Source of the DNA: Rutidosis leptorrhynchoides
Taxonomy: Eukaryota > Streptophyta > Magnoliopsida > Asterales > Asteraceae
NCBI RefSeq assembly: GCF_046630445.1
Contig: NC_092341.1
Span: 293,326,001 to 293,390,000, forward strand
DNA: 64,000 bases
Reading direction: 5' to 3'
This document shows positions 33,508 to 43,432 of the stretch, in pieces. The translations under genes and the position numbers were made by a program. The notes beneath the pieces were generated by a model, which was not told where the DNA came from, did not search any database, and saw only the letters and a list, made by a program, of their open reading frames with translations. How positions within the stretch are numbered: the first letter of the stretch is position 1; the number at the start of each line of letters is the position of its first letter.

Positions 33508-36500
33508 CAGGGTAGTAAGTGGTATCTGGATAGTGGCTGCTCAAGACATATGACTGGATGCAAAGAACATCTTGTAGAGTTTGTAGAAGAGAAGGGTCCT
33601 CCTGTGAGATATGGTGATAATTCTGTTGCAAAGACAGTTGGTTATGGTACTGTGAAAGCTGGTAGTGTTACTTTGATGAAAGTTGCCTTAGTTGAAGGGT
33701 TGATGCATAATCTGCTAAGTGTTAGTCAAATTGCTGATGAAGACTGTGAAATAAGAATCAGAAAGAAAGCTGGTATTATTTATGATCCAAAAGGTAGGCC
33801 AACACTTGTGGCCTGGAGACATCAGAATGTGTATGTATTGGATCTGAATTCTGTTAATTCTGGTATTGAGACATGTTTGTATTCTCAGACTGTAAATGAG
33901 CTAAATTGGCTGTGGCATAAAAGACTTTCTCATCTTAATTTTAAGAATATAAATGAGCTGTCTAAGAAGAAATTGGTGAGAGGTCTTCCACAGCAACCCT
34001 TTAAGAAAGATAAGCCATGTTCTGCTTGTATTATGGGTAAACAAACCAAAACCAAGTTTCCTTCAAAAACCCTGGCTACCATTTGTGATCCACTTCACAT
34101 GCTTCATATGGATCTGTTTGGTCCAATGAATACTAGTAGTTTGGGTGGAAAAAGGTATACTCTTGTGATTGTTGATGAGTATTCCAGATTTACTTGGGTT
34201 ATTTTCTTGGCTGCAAAGAGTGATGCTCCTGAAGAAATCATCAGGTTGATCAAAAGAGAGCAGGTTCAAAAGGGTATTCTTGTTAAACAGTTAAGAAGTG
34301 ATCATGGTACTGAGTTCAAAAATGTTACTTTAATTGATTTTTGTGAAGAATCTGGAATTGGTCAAAACTTCTCTGCTGTAAGAACTCCTCAACAGAATGG
34401 AGTTGCTGAAAGAAGAAACAGAACCCTTATTGAAGCAGCTAGAACTATGCTATGTCAATCGAATGTAGCTTTAAGGTTCTGGGCTGAAGCTGTAAACACA
34501 GCATGTTACACTCAAAATAGGTCACTGATTGTGAAGAAACATGGTAAAACTCCTTATGAGTTATATCACAAAAAGGTGCCTACTATTCATTATTTTCAAG
34601 TTTTTGGGTGTAAGTGCTACATTTTAAATCAAAGAGATCAGCTTGATAAGATGAAGCCAAAGTCTGATGAAGGTATTTTTATGGGATATTCTTCTGTATC
34701 TAAAGCTTATAGAGTTTACAATCAGAGGAGAATGAAGATTGAAGAATCTATCAATGTTTCTTTTGATGAAAGCTCCTTAGAAATGGATCAATCATCCAAT
34801 TCTGAGAATTCTGCACTTGAAGAAATGTCTAAGTTAATTTCAGAGAACATTGTTCAGACTCTGGATTCAGAGTCTGAGTCTGATGAACAGTGGTCAGACT
34901 CTAAAAATATTATTGCTGAAGGTGTTCATACAGAAGAATCTACACAAGAAGAAGAGATTGTTGTTAATCAAGAGAGTGGCCAATCATCAGATACCACCTC
35001 AGATCCCATTGTACCTATCAGAAGATCTTCAAGAAGCATAGTTCATCCAAAGCATCTTGATGATTATGTTGTGGATACTACAGGGTTACCCAAGACTAGT
35101 TCTTCTAATCAGGCTGCTGTGTCTGAATCTGCCATAGCTAATTTCTGTTTGTTTTCAAGTTTTCTTTCACTTATTGAGCCTAAGAAGATTGATGAGGCAC
35201 TAGGTGATGATGACTGGAATGAGGCTATGACTGAAGAACTTACAGAGTTTGAAAGGAATGAAGTATGGGAATTGGTTCCAAAGCCTGATGATAAAACTAT
35301 CATTGGCACAAAATGGGTATTCAGGAACAAGGTGGATAAAGATGGTATTGTTATCAGAAATAAGGCAAGGTTGGTTGCTCAAGGGTACAGGCAAGAAGAA
35401 GGGATAGATTATGATGAGACTTTTGCTCCTGTGGCTAGAATTGAAGCTATCAGATTGTTTTTGTCTCATGCTGCTCACAAAGGGTTTAAGGTATCTCAAA
35501 TGGATGTGAAGAGTGCTTTCTTGAATGGAGTTTTGCAAGAAGAGGTGTATGTGAAACAACCTCCTGGTTATGTAAGTAAGAAATTTCCAAAACATGTTTA
35601 CAAATTGAAAAAGGCATTGTATGGTCTGAAGCAAGCTCCAAGAGCCTGGTATGATACCTTGTCAACATTTCTTCTAGAAAATAATTTTTCCAGAGGAGCT
35701 ATTGACAAGACTTTGTTTGTCAAAAAGGACAAAGGTGATGTGCTACTTGTTCAAATTTATGTAGATGACATTATATTTGGGTCTACTAATCCTAACTTGG
35801 GAAAATGGTTTTCTGATATTATGTCAAAAGAGTATAGAATGAGTAATTTGTGTACATTAAACTATTTTCTTGGGTTGCAAATAAAACAAAGTTCTGAGGG
35901 TATTTTTATAAACCAGAGTAACTATATTGCTAACATGTTAGACAAATATGGTTTCAAAAATTGTTCTTCTATAAGAACACCAATGAGCATTTCTGAAAAA
36001 CTTGATAAGGATGAGTCTGGTAAACCCACTTGTCAATCAACCTATAGAGGTTTGATTGGATCTTTGTTATACTTAACTGCAAGTAGACCTGATATAATGT
36101 TTGCTACATGTCTTTGTGCACGTTACCAATCTGACCCTAAGGAGTCTCATTACAAAGCTGTGAAAAGGATTTTTAGGTACTTAAAAGGTACCCCTAACCT
36201 GGGTCTTTGGTATCCCAAAGACTCAGGGTTTGATCTAATTGGTTACACAGATGCAGACTATGCAGGTTGCAAGTTAGACAGGAAAAGCACTTCTGGTGGA
36301 TGTCAATTGTTAGGTGGAAAACTGGTTAGCTGATCTAGTAAGAAGCAAAACTCTGTTGCTACTTCTACAGCAGAAGCTGAATATGTTGCTGCAGGAAGCT
36401 GCTGTGCTCAATTACTTTGGATGCAACATCAACTTTTGGATTTTGGGTTGACATTGTCCAACACTCCAATCATGTGTGACAATGAGAGTGCAATTGCTAT

Positions 36501-36738
36501 TACTGAGAATCCAGTGTTTCACTCAAGAACAAAGCACATTGAAATCAGACATCATTTTATAAGGGATTGTGTTGAAAAGGGCAAAGTGTATTTGAAGCAT
36601 ATTGGTACAAAGGATCAATTGGCAGATATTTTTACTAAGGCACTTAATGAAGAAAGGCATTTTTATCTTCTTGGACAACTTGGAATGTTAAATCCATCTA
36701 GTGAAATGTTGTCTAGTGATGACTCTTCCGGAGTCTGA
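33508..36738 (+). pseudogene. pol: Element F pol: protease, integrase, RT and RNase H, one nonsense codon
   Basis: In the gag frame after two stops. The protease begins [17 protein letters not shown] (catalytic DSG at 33529-33537). The pre-integrase zinc region reads [10 protein letters not shown]...CSACIMGKQ; the integrase core has [16 protein letters not shown] and [15 protein letters not shown] has [30 protein letters not shown] and the catalytic YVDD (35758-35769), all intact. RNase H has [19 protein letters not shown], then TGA at 36331-36333 where SWSSKK is usual (Trp to stop), then STAEAEYVAA and CDNESAIAITENPVFHSRTK to the true stop at 36738. The copy is complete apart from that codon. 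It may be inactive or depend on readthrough. Confidence 0.93.
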
Positions 36739-37075
36739 TGTTTTAATGAGTCTGGATGAGGTAATGCTATTTCAGAGTCTGAGATGGTGTGACTCTGGTG
36801 TATTTTTGATGTAATTTTGTGTAAATTATTTTCTATCTTGAGTCAAATAAAGTTTTTTTTTTTTTTCTTGTTCTGTTTTAGGTAAGTTTATTTTTCTTTA
36901 TTCTATTTCTTATAATAAAAGGGTCAAAACTGTAACTTTTTGAGGAGGTAAATGGTAAAATTTTTGGCGGTGTCAGAATTATTTAATAGGGTTTAAATTT
37001 TAAATTTTTTTTTTGTCAAATCAGTCGATCATCTCAAAACCCTCATCTGTTTTTCGAAATTCTCTTGCGATTACA
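36739..37075 (+). other. Element F spacer between pol and the third ORF
   Basis: 337 bp without ORF, with T-rich runs at 36852-36866 and 37006-37014 and two further AGAGTCTG-like motifs. TTTTTTCTTGTTCTGTTTTAG (about 36861-36881) resembles a plant 3' splice site (pyrimidine tract ending in TTTTAG), so the third ORF could be made from a spliced RNA; this is inference. Confidence 0.45.
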
Positions 37076-39982
37076 ATGGCGAACATGAAATTCATCCCTT
37101 TTGTTCTGGAACCAACTGAAAGGATGCATCGAGCAAAGGATTTTAGAGGTAATAAGGAGGTACAGGTATCGGTGAACAATAGGGTAGCTTGTGGTAGAAT
37201 TCCAGAAGGGTTTGCTAATGAGGGATATGAGGAATTGATGCTATTTATGAGGAATCATCCTTTGAAGGATGCCTTCTTTAAGACAACGGTGATGTATCCT
37301 GAGATGCTGGCTGAGTTCTGGTACACTTGTAATGGGAACAGAGAAGCAAGGTCAATTACTGGTACTTACAGGAATGGTAACAACACCTTAACAATTACTG
37401 AAAATCATTTAAGGGCTGCTTTAAACCTTCCTTTTAATGAGAATTTTGTTCGAACAGCAGCAAAATCTGCTGTACGAAATTGTTTTAACCTAGTTGGTCA
37501 GCCCTTAACCAATTCTAGTGTCAAAATCAGTATGTTCAGTCCAAGGTGGATGTTTCTATTGTCAAATATAATCAGAAGTTTGAGTTTTAAATGTGGGAGT
37601 CTAACTGAAATAAATGATTTTGAGGCTCATATTTTTGATGCCATGGTAACAGGGAGAAATATAGACTTTGCACGTCTGTATTTTAATGAACTCTTAGTGC
37701 TTACTGAAAAACCTTTAAGAGATCACAATGTGCCATTCATAAGATTTATGAGTCTAATGTTTGAACAAGCAATGACACCAATTTTGTACAATGGTTTGCA
37801 AACTTTTAATGTCTATGAGTACAGGTATTTACCTGAATGCAGTGTCAAAATGTTTCATAGGCACATTGATGATGGTCAAGAAGTCCCTCTTACAGCTGCT
37901 ATGATGCATTGGGTCAATTTGGGCCGTGCAGACCAACCTGCAGATCCTGAGCAATCAGAATCTGAAGGGGCATCTTCTTCAGGATCTGAGCAATCAGAAT
38001 CTGAAGAAGGTCACAACAATGGTCAACAACATTCAACAGAATCTGAACATTCAGTTTCTACCCCCCCAATTACTCCACCCCATATTGTCAATCAAACAGA
38101 GCAGGCTGAAGATATGGTTGAAGAAACACCACTTCAATCTAACCCATTTTCACCCACTGCTACTGAGCAAATATCTTCATCAAACAACCTTATGAACTCA
38201 CCAGTTCATACAGAGAATACCACCATACTTGAACCCTTAGATGATTCAGCACCTGTGAATTCACCATTACAATTCACTAGGCAAGATGGTGCTAGTACTG
38301 TTTCTTCACCTCTGCTAGAGGTTGTTGCAAGCAGTGCTTTGACCTTAACCAAACCTGATAGGTTAGTTAACTTGGATACCCACATTACAGTTACTGATGC
38401 AACCCCCTCAGTTAACTTACAAACAGAGGTCCCAATCCTGGACTCATCAAACCAAATTCAACAACCTACTGAAATGGCCAAACCTACTTCTACCTCAGAC
38501 TTAAGTCTGTCACTACCTTTCCAGAGCATGTCATCCTTACACACTCTTGCACAGGCTGCCAATGCCACACTCATGTCACAGGGTGTGGTACAGGCCTCAA
38601 CACCTTCTTTATCCAAGGATTGCTTTTCTTCACAACAGGAAAGTCATGAGGATATACCAACCATACCCACATCTATTGACACTGCAGGTCAGACTGGGGC
38701 ACCAGTTGAATTGGTTGGCTTGAATAAGGCTTTGACTAATTTGACTAAGAAGTTTGATGACAAACTATCTGTTGTGCAGTCTGATCTTTCTAAAAACTTT
38801 AATAATAATTTTGTTTCAAAATCAGAGTTGATGGAGGTGAGGAGGTTGGTTGGGGAGTTGCAGGGTGGTGCTGGTAATTCAAATTCTGTGGTGATGTTTA
38901 ATGACAGGTTGGATGTATTGGAAAAGAAAGTTGATGGGGTAGAAAGTTGTTTTACAGGGTTTGCTTCTGATTTGGTTACTTTAAAAAATCAACAAGCTGA
39001 AATCTGGGAAATCATATCTTCTCTTCAGGTGGATGATGTCAAAAAGGGGGAGAAAAGAAAGAGAGTTGATGATGCAGAGGTTGCTGGTGATAAGAATAAG
39101 AGAGCTGCTGTTGAGGGGGAGAATCAAATTGAGGGGGAGCACATTGTTGTTGATGAGGTTGTGGTTTCAGAAAATGTGGTTGAGAATGTTACTGTTGGTG
39201 ATGAAATTGTTGCTGGTGGTGTTAAGGATAAGGGTAAAAATGTTGCAGCTGTTGGTGAGATGATTGCAGAATCTGCTGGTGATATTTCTGAAAATCCTGC
39301 GGTCTTGAATGATCTGAGAGCTAAATTGAATAAAAGGTTTAGATTTAGAAGGTATGAAGGAGAAGTGTTGAAGGTTGAAATTGATAGGACTGAGTATGAT
39401 GGAGTGTGTTTGTTTCTGACTTTATCTCATGCTTCTGATAAAAGATTAAGGGTGAAGTTGAATCAAATATTGAGGTTAGGATTTTGTGAATGGAGAGGAA
39501 TTGCATTTGGTTTGAGAGGTTGTGAAGGTGACAGGGTGATTTTAAGTGAGGTGTTTAAGAGGATTTTTATGTTTGTGCATCTGGTGTTTGAAGAAGGGTT
39601 TATTAGTTTGAAGGATTATGAAGTTTTCTGTGAAGCCTTTAATTTGAGAAAGAAAGAAAGAAGGGTCAAGAGGATAGTTGATACATATGCTGTTCCTGAA
39701 CATATGGAGTTTATAGATGATTTTTATGTTGAGTATTTGGATGCATTGCTGGTTAAAACTTCTAATGGAAGGAGAATGTTGATTAGAGTGGATCAGTTTG
39801 AGGATGCTAATATTGAGCTGCTATTAAGTTTGATGACAAGGTGTGAATCTCTGCAGACCTTACCTTTTCGAAGAAAGTTGTTGATGCACTTGTACAGCAA
39901 GATCAGTATGATGAAGAAGATCTCACACATGAAGCATAAGTGCAAGCTGATTGAAAGAGAGGTCAAGAAGTTGATGGGTTAG
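37076..39982 (+). CDS. Element F third ORF, SIRE-lineage env-like position, 968 codons
   Basis: ATG at 37076 in good context (ACAATGGCG); upstream only TTG is in frame. Residues about 1-280 form a conserved-looking globular region (MLAEFWYTCNGNREARS, LTITENHLRAALNLP, FSPRWMFLLSNIIRSLSF). Residues about 290-560 are Ser/Thr/Pro/Gln-rich low complexity. A coiled-coil-like segment follows (LNKALTNLTKKFDDKLSVVQ, FNDRLDVLEKKVDGVE), then a basic nuclear-localisation-like run (KKGEKRKRV) and a basic C-terminal domain (about 780-968). I see no signal peptide or membrane segment, so an envelope role is unsupported. Its position after pol matches the env-like ORF of SIRE elements. Fully open in a copy with identical LTRs, which suggests it is kept for function. 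Confidence 0.8.
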   Translation: MANMKFIPFVLEPTERMHRAKDFRGNKEVQVSVNNRVACGRIPEGFANEGYEELMLFMRNHPLKDAFFKTTVMYPEMLAEFWYTCNGNREARSITGTYRNGNNTLTITENHLRAALNLPFNENFVRTAAKSAVRNCFNLVGQPLTNSSVKISMFSPRWMFLLSNIIRSLSFKCGSLTEINDFEAHIFDAMVTGRNIDFARLYFNELLVLTEKPLRDHNVPFIRFMSLMFEQAMTPILYNGLQTFNVYEYRYLPECSVKMFHRHIDDGQEVPLTAAMMHWVNLGRADQPADPEQSESEGASSSGSEQSESEEGHNNGQQHSTESEHSVSTPPITPPHIVNQTEQAEDMVEETPLQSNPFSPTATEQISSSNNLMNSPVHTENTTILEPLDDSAPVNSPLQFTRQDGASTVSSPLLEVVASSALTLTKPDRLVNLDTHITVTDATPSVNLQTEVPILDSSNQIQQPTEMAKPTSTSDLSLSLPFQSMSSLHTLAQAANATLMSQGVVQASTPSLSKDCFSSQQESHEDIPTIPTSIDTAGQTGAPVELVGLNKALTNLTKKFDDKLSVVQSDLSKNFNNNFVSKSELMEVRRLVGELQGGAGNSNSVVMFNDRLDVLEKKVDGVESCFTGFASDLVTLKNQQAEIWEIISSLQVDDVKKGEKRKRVDDAEVAGDKNKRAAVEGENQIEGEHIVVDEVVVSENVVENVTVGDEIVAGGVKDKGKNVAAVGEMIAESAGDISENPAVLNDLRAKLNKRFRFRRYEGEVLKVEIDRTEYDGVCLFLTLSHASDKRLRVKLNQILRLGFCEWRGIAFGLRGCEGDRVILSEVFKRIFMFVHLVFEEGFISLKDYEVFCEAFNLRKKERRVKRIVDTYAVPEHMEFIDDFYVEYLDALLVKTSNGRRMLIRVDQFEDANIELLLSLMTRCESLQTLPFRRKLLMHLYSKISMMKKISHMKHKCKLIEREVKKLMG

Positions 39983-40007
39983 TAGCTTGAATTGTTTTGA
40001 CATCATC

Positions 40008-40021
40008 AGATAGGGGGAGAT
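40008..40021 (+). other. Element F polypurine tract
   Basis: AGATAGGGGGAGAT immediately before the 3' LTR start, the expected primer for plus-strand DNA synthesis. Confidence 0.88.
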
Positions 40022-40508
40022 TGTTGGGAAAGTTAATCTGATGAGTCAAAGTATTTTGCAGATTTTAGAGTCTGATGATGTTAGAGTCTGAGGAGCAGAT
40101 GATGTTAGAGTCTGAAGTTTTCAAAAGTCAACTGCCGAATGATTTCTTGTTGATAAAGCCATTTGAAGATTCTGGAAGATCTCTTTTATATTTAGAAGAT
40201 ATATGATGATGCGTTTTTGTGTTTATCTTCCAGAATTAATCTCCTTAAGTTTAGCTTTGATCCTTGTATATCTTTTCCTATTTTGTAGAGTAGTTTGTTA
40301 AGAAACCAAATCTGGAAGATTTGGTTCTTCTTGTATAAATACACGTTTATGTTTGCAGTTTTTATAAATATATCAAAAACACGATTGTGCTTAATATATT
40401 ATTGGTTTTCTTCTAATTCGTGTTCTCTTAATTTTCTGCACTTTAATTCCTATTGTTTGTGTGAAATTAAGAGTCTGGTGTTCATAGTTGAATTACTGTG
40501 AACTAATA
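40022..40508 (+). repeat. Element F 3' LTR, 487 bp
   Basis: Appears identical to 30580-31066 by line-by-line reading, implying a recent insertion. Ends AACTAATA, followed by the target duplication GAATG (40509-40513). Confidence 0.95.
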
Positions 40509-41583
40509 GAATGGGTAGCTATTTTTCCATAAATGTTTACACCATGCCATATACATATATTATAAGGTGATAAACACAAATGAATGTTTAAGATCATATA
40601 TCTTTTACTTTAACTTAATCTGCGAATAAAGGGGATGATGTAGCTCACGTCAACTTACTTTTATCATGGATAGTAGTCATTTTTCTATTTTTCTTTAGTG
40701 AAAATTTTCATATTTGAGCAATTAAAGTGCAACTATTATTTCTAAACCATTAAATGTGTTTTTATTATATGTAGACCTAAATCTAAAAGAGCGTCCCTCC
40801 TTCAAGGAGATCATTTCAATTGTTTCAATTTCGTTACGGATCAACATACAACAATAAACGAGAATACAACAATAAACGAGAATTTGTAGTCGACCACGTG
40901 TTCAAATTGTGGAAGTTCTCACTTGTATTCTTTAGACGGTATAGGTAATCTTGAAGTGAATAATGTTAGAGGACTAGAAGAGGGTTTTGGAAGCATTATT
41001 GAACTGTTATGCAACTCATTTGTGGTCCCTAATGATGGTTATAGTCTTCAAAATCACCATAGAAGGCTTGGGTATGCTGTGACGATTGTCATAAATGGAG
41101 ACGTATATCCGCTATATTGGCTAATTCTATTGATTTGTTAGGAAGTAGATGGTATGAATTATTTATATTGACTGCTATATAATAAAGGATTTATAAGGAC
41201 GACATGGATAAAACTTATGCTTACTGTTCAATTCCACAAGAGAAGTCAAATGATGATATCAATGAGGAGTTGGAGTTATTCAAAGCATCTTGTGATAAAG
41301 ATGCCATAATACTCGGCGGTTGATTTGCAGTCACGTGCGACAAAAGCAGCAATAACATTATGTACTCCCCGTCTAGATGATTCCATGTACATATTTGTGT
41401 GCTTGAACTGTTATTTTAGAGGTGTTAAACTGGACGGGTCGGTCAGGTAGATTGGTTAACGGGTCAATTTTTCATTATCAGCTTATTTCATTTTCAGCAT
41501 CAAAAACTTCAAACATTAAGTACGAAATATCTTATTTAAAAAAAATTCTTAAAAACTCGCGAAGTCGCGGGTCTTTTACTAGT
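40509..41583 (+). other. Non-LTR segment right of F, exon-like pieces, Helitron-like end
   Basis: Continues the segment left of F after the GAATG duplication. A T-rich stretch ending TATATGTAG (to 40774) precedes a possible exon, 40775-40857, coding DLNLKERPSFKEIISIVSIS then seven residues and TAA. ERPSFKEI resembles the end of plant protein kinase domains (subdomain XI). A 72-codon ORF follows (40923-41141), and an open stretch at 41197-41325 encodes DMDKTYAYCSIPQEKSNDD and onward; neither is recognised. An 18-bp tandem duplication (ACAACAATAAACGAGAAT) lies at about 40847-40883. The segment ends in a hairpin and CTAGT. Confidence 0.35.
41555..41583 (+). other. Helitron-like 3' terminus
   Basis: A 7-bp hairpin, ACTCGCG/CGCGGGT with loop AAGT (41555-41572, one G-T pair), stands six bases before CTAGT (41579-41583). 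A GC-rich hairpin closely followed by CTRRT is the signature of Helitron 3' ends. Against it, the next base is G, not the usual T, and no matching 5' TC end was identified. Confidence 0.4.
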
Positions 41584-41904
41584 GAAGTAATGAATTGAAA
41601 TGTTAAATCTTCTATATGTAAAGCCATTGCCTAGGTAAAAGGTTAAACGTTGGGGGCTTTTTTTTTTCTTTGTGAAAAGCAGAACTTTATTAATATTAAC
41701 TGAAATGTTTATATTGTACAAATATGGGCCGTGACCCAACGCGAGTGTTAGCCTAGTATACAATATGTTTAGGTAACAGTGGCCATTAATCTACAATGTA
41801 CAATTCAGTTGAGTAATACAGAAATGGTGAGAGACTCGAGCTTTGTAAACTTCAACCGTCCAACCCTTTGAGTATTCGAAGATGTGTAGAAGGAAGGGTT
41901 AATC
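41584..41904. other. Unassigned stretch
   Basis: AT-rich DNA between the Helitron-like end and the H LTR. The short minus-strand ORF here is not convincing. Nothing recognised. Confidence 0.5.
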
Positions 41905-42733
41905 TGATGGAAAATTGTGTGTACTTTTACCAAAACAGATTAACGCAGCGGATAGTTAAAATAATAATCTTTTATTATTTTATGAACTAAATTTAACAAG
42001 ATTAAATTTTCATTTATTTAATGAAACATGCACACGATTAATCGGTTCCAAAGATCCAGTTACACCATAATAATTGTCAAAATATGTAATTCATAAAGTG
42101 AGAAAACGATATACCTTTCTTGAAGAAACTGATGAATGGAGAGAAACCTACGATCAAAAAGTATGACCGTCTCTTTGGATAGTCCACACTACACTTCAAA
42201 TGACCGTCAATGGATGCTAGTCCAAACCCAAGTAACAAATTAATCAACCCTTGATTAATTAAAATGATAATACTCTGTATTCAAGATTTGGTAAAGAGAA
42301 AACAAAAGGATGTTTTTCTCTCGGTTTATGTGTGATAATAGAATGATATATATTTACAATTGTGATTCTTTCATTGTAATATATAGCCAAAGTAAACCGC
42401 GTTTTTAAAGATACGGACAAGTTGATTTTGAAATCTTATATATTTAAAAAGTCGTATTTCTCAAATACTTTAGGGGTATGTTATGTAACTTATAATTAAT
42501 AATTTCTATCATGTCGCTTTCATGTGAATAGTAAATTAATTAATTTCGATTCATTTACTATTCATATGAATAGTAAATGAATTAATTTCGATTTACTATT
42601 GTGTTACTTGAGTAATATATATACATCATATATATATATTATTTGACGTCTCGGTGTTTATGTGTGTGACCCCGAAGGCTCAAATGATGTTGGCCATATA
42701 GTTATATGTTGTACCTTGCACATTAATCCTACA
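41905..42733 (-). repeat. Element H 3' LTR, about 829 bp
   Basis: The right border is firm: plus strand ATTAATCCTACA at 42733, i.e. LTR start TGTAGGATTAAT after the polypurine tract on the minus strand. The left border, TGATGGAAAATT at 41905, is the best TG start but has no second LTR to confirm it. A 34-bp perfect palindrome lies at 42549-42582. Confidence 0.65.
42549..42582. repeat. 34-bp perfect palindrome in the H LTR
   Basis: Both halves (42549-42565 and 42566-42582) are exact reverse complements around CATATG. Partial direct repeats of AATAGTAAA and ATTAATTTCGATT flank it (42527-42600). Confidence 0.85.
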
Positions 42734-43432
42734 GACTCCCACTTGTGCATGGCACAACATCAAGTAACTATACAAACAATGGTAAGCGTCTAGCAACACG
42801 TCATTGTCCCCAAATTCATGTGAGGGTAGTTTCTCGAAACTGTTTATGGTAAGTGTTAAATGTCATTCGTCCTTTTGTTTCAGATAACTTTAGTTAAACT
42901 TGAGATATGGATCATCGATCATTCTCATTTGTTTAACAATTTTGTTTCTCGATCTTAGAACTGAATTAGATCACCAAATTAATTAAGTATCATCTTAATT
43001 ACATCTGGATGCGGCCACACAAATATCTTATTCATTCATCGAGGAGCTCAAAAGTATCTAACTCTAAACATTTCGGAGGAACAAATCCTATATTGCATAC
43101 ACGTGTCTATCACGAGCTTTACATTATACCCAATAATGGCCTTTATAACAGCCTTGTTCAGGACAGCGTTTAACCATATCAAAGTACAATGCTACACTCA
43201 TCAAGATGGGTGTGCATCTCAAGTCTAAGGACACAAAGACATAATTACTAAAAGATTCACTACTGACTACGATCCATGTAGTGACATCTCATGGTTGGGT
43301 CATTCCAATATTCATCATCAATGAATACATATGAAATTTGGTCTAAACAAGTTAACTATTTATCATCAATAAATATAACCAAAACTTCATATTAATCTTA
43401 ATTCATGTTATTCCCATAACATGATTGATTAT
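42734..43432 (-). other. Element H polypurine tract and 3' untranslated region, distal part
   Basis: 42734-42745 is the polypurine tract (minus strand CAAGTGGGAGTC). The rest is non-coding sequence between tract and pol. The last five bases, ATTAT (43428-43432), are the target duplication of G. Confidence 0.75.

Larger units (their letters stand above)
30580..40508 (+). mobile_element. Element F: young SIRE-type Ty1/copia with an extra 3' ORF
   Basis: 9929 bp. The two 487-bp LTRs look identical, and GAATG target duplications flank the element directly (30575-30579 and 40509-40513). Order: LTR, primer site for initiator tRNA-Met, gag, protease-integrase-RT-RNase H, a 968-codon third ORF, polypurine tract, LTR. 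Integrase before RT marks it as copia; the long gag with zinc knuckle and the additional ORF after pol place it in the SIRE/Maximus lineage. One nonsense codon lies in RNase H. It splits the non-LTR segment 29942-41583. Confidence 0.96.

Noticed and set aside
33033..35634. Minus-strand ORFs of 144-146 codons within F gag and pol
   Set aside because: Antisense shadows of intact sense domains.
37926..39263. Plus-strand ORFs in other frames inside the F third ORF
   Set aside because: Low-complexity shadows of the 968-codon frame.
37076..39982. True envelope glycoprotein in F
   Set aside because: No signal peptide, no transmembrane segment and no furin-like site seen; only the position matches.
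30853..40501. Identical 68-codon ORFs at 30853-31059 and 40295-40501
   Set aside because: They lie in the two F LTRs downstream of the TATA box; no start context or family supports a protein.
42549..42582. MicroRNA precursor or MITE end from the palindrome
   Set aside because: Too short and fully symmetrical with no loop, no MITE-like flanks, and it lies inside an LTR.
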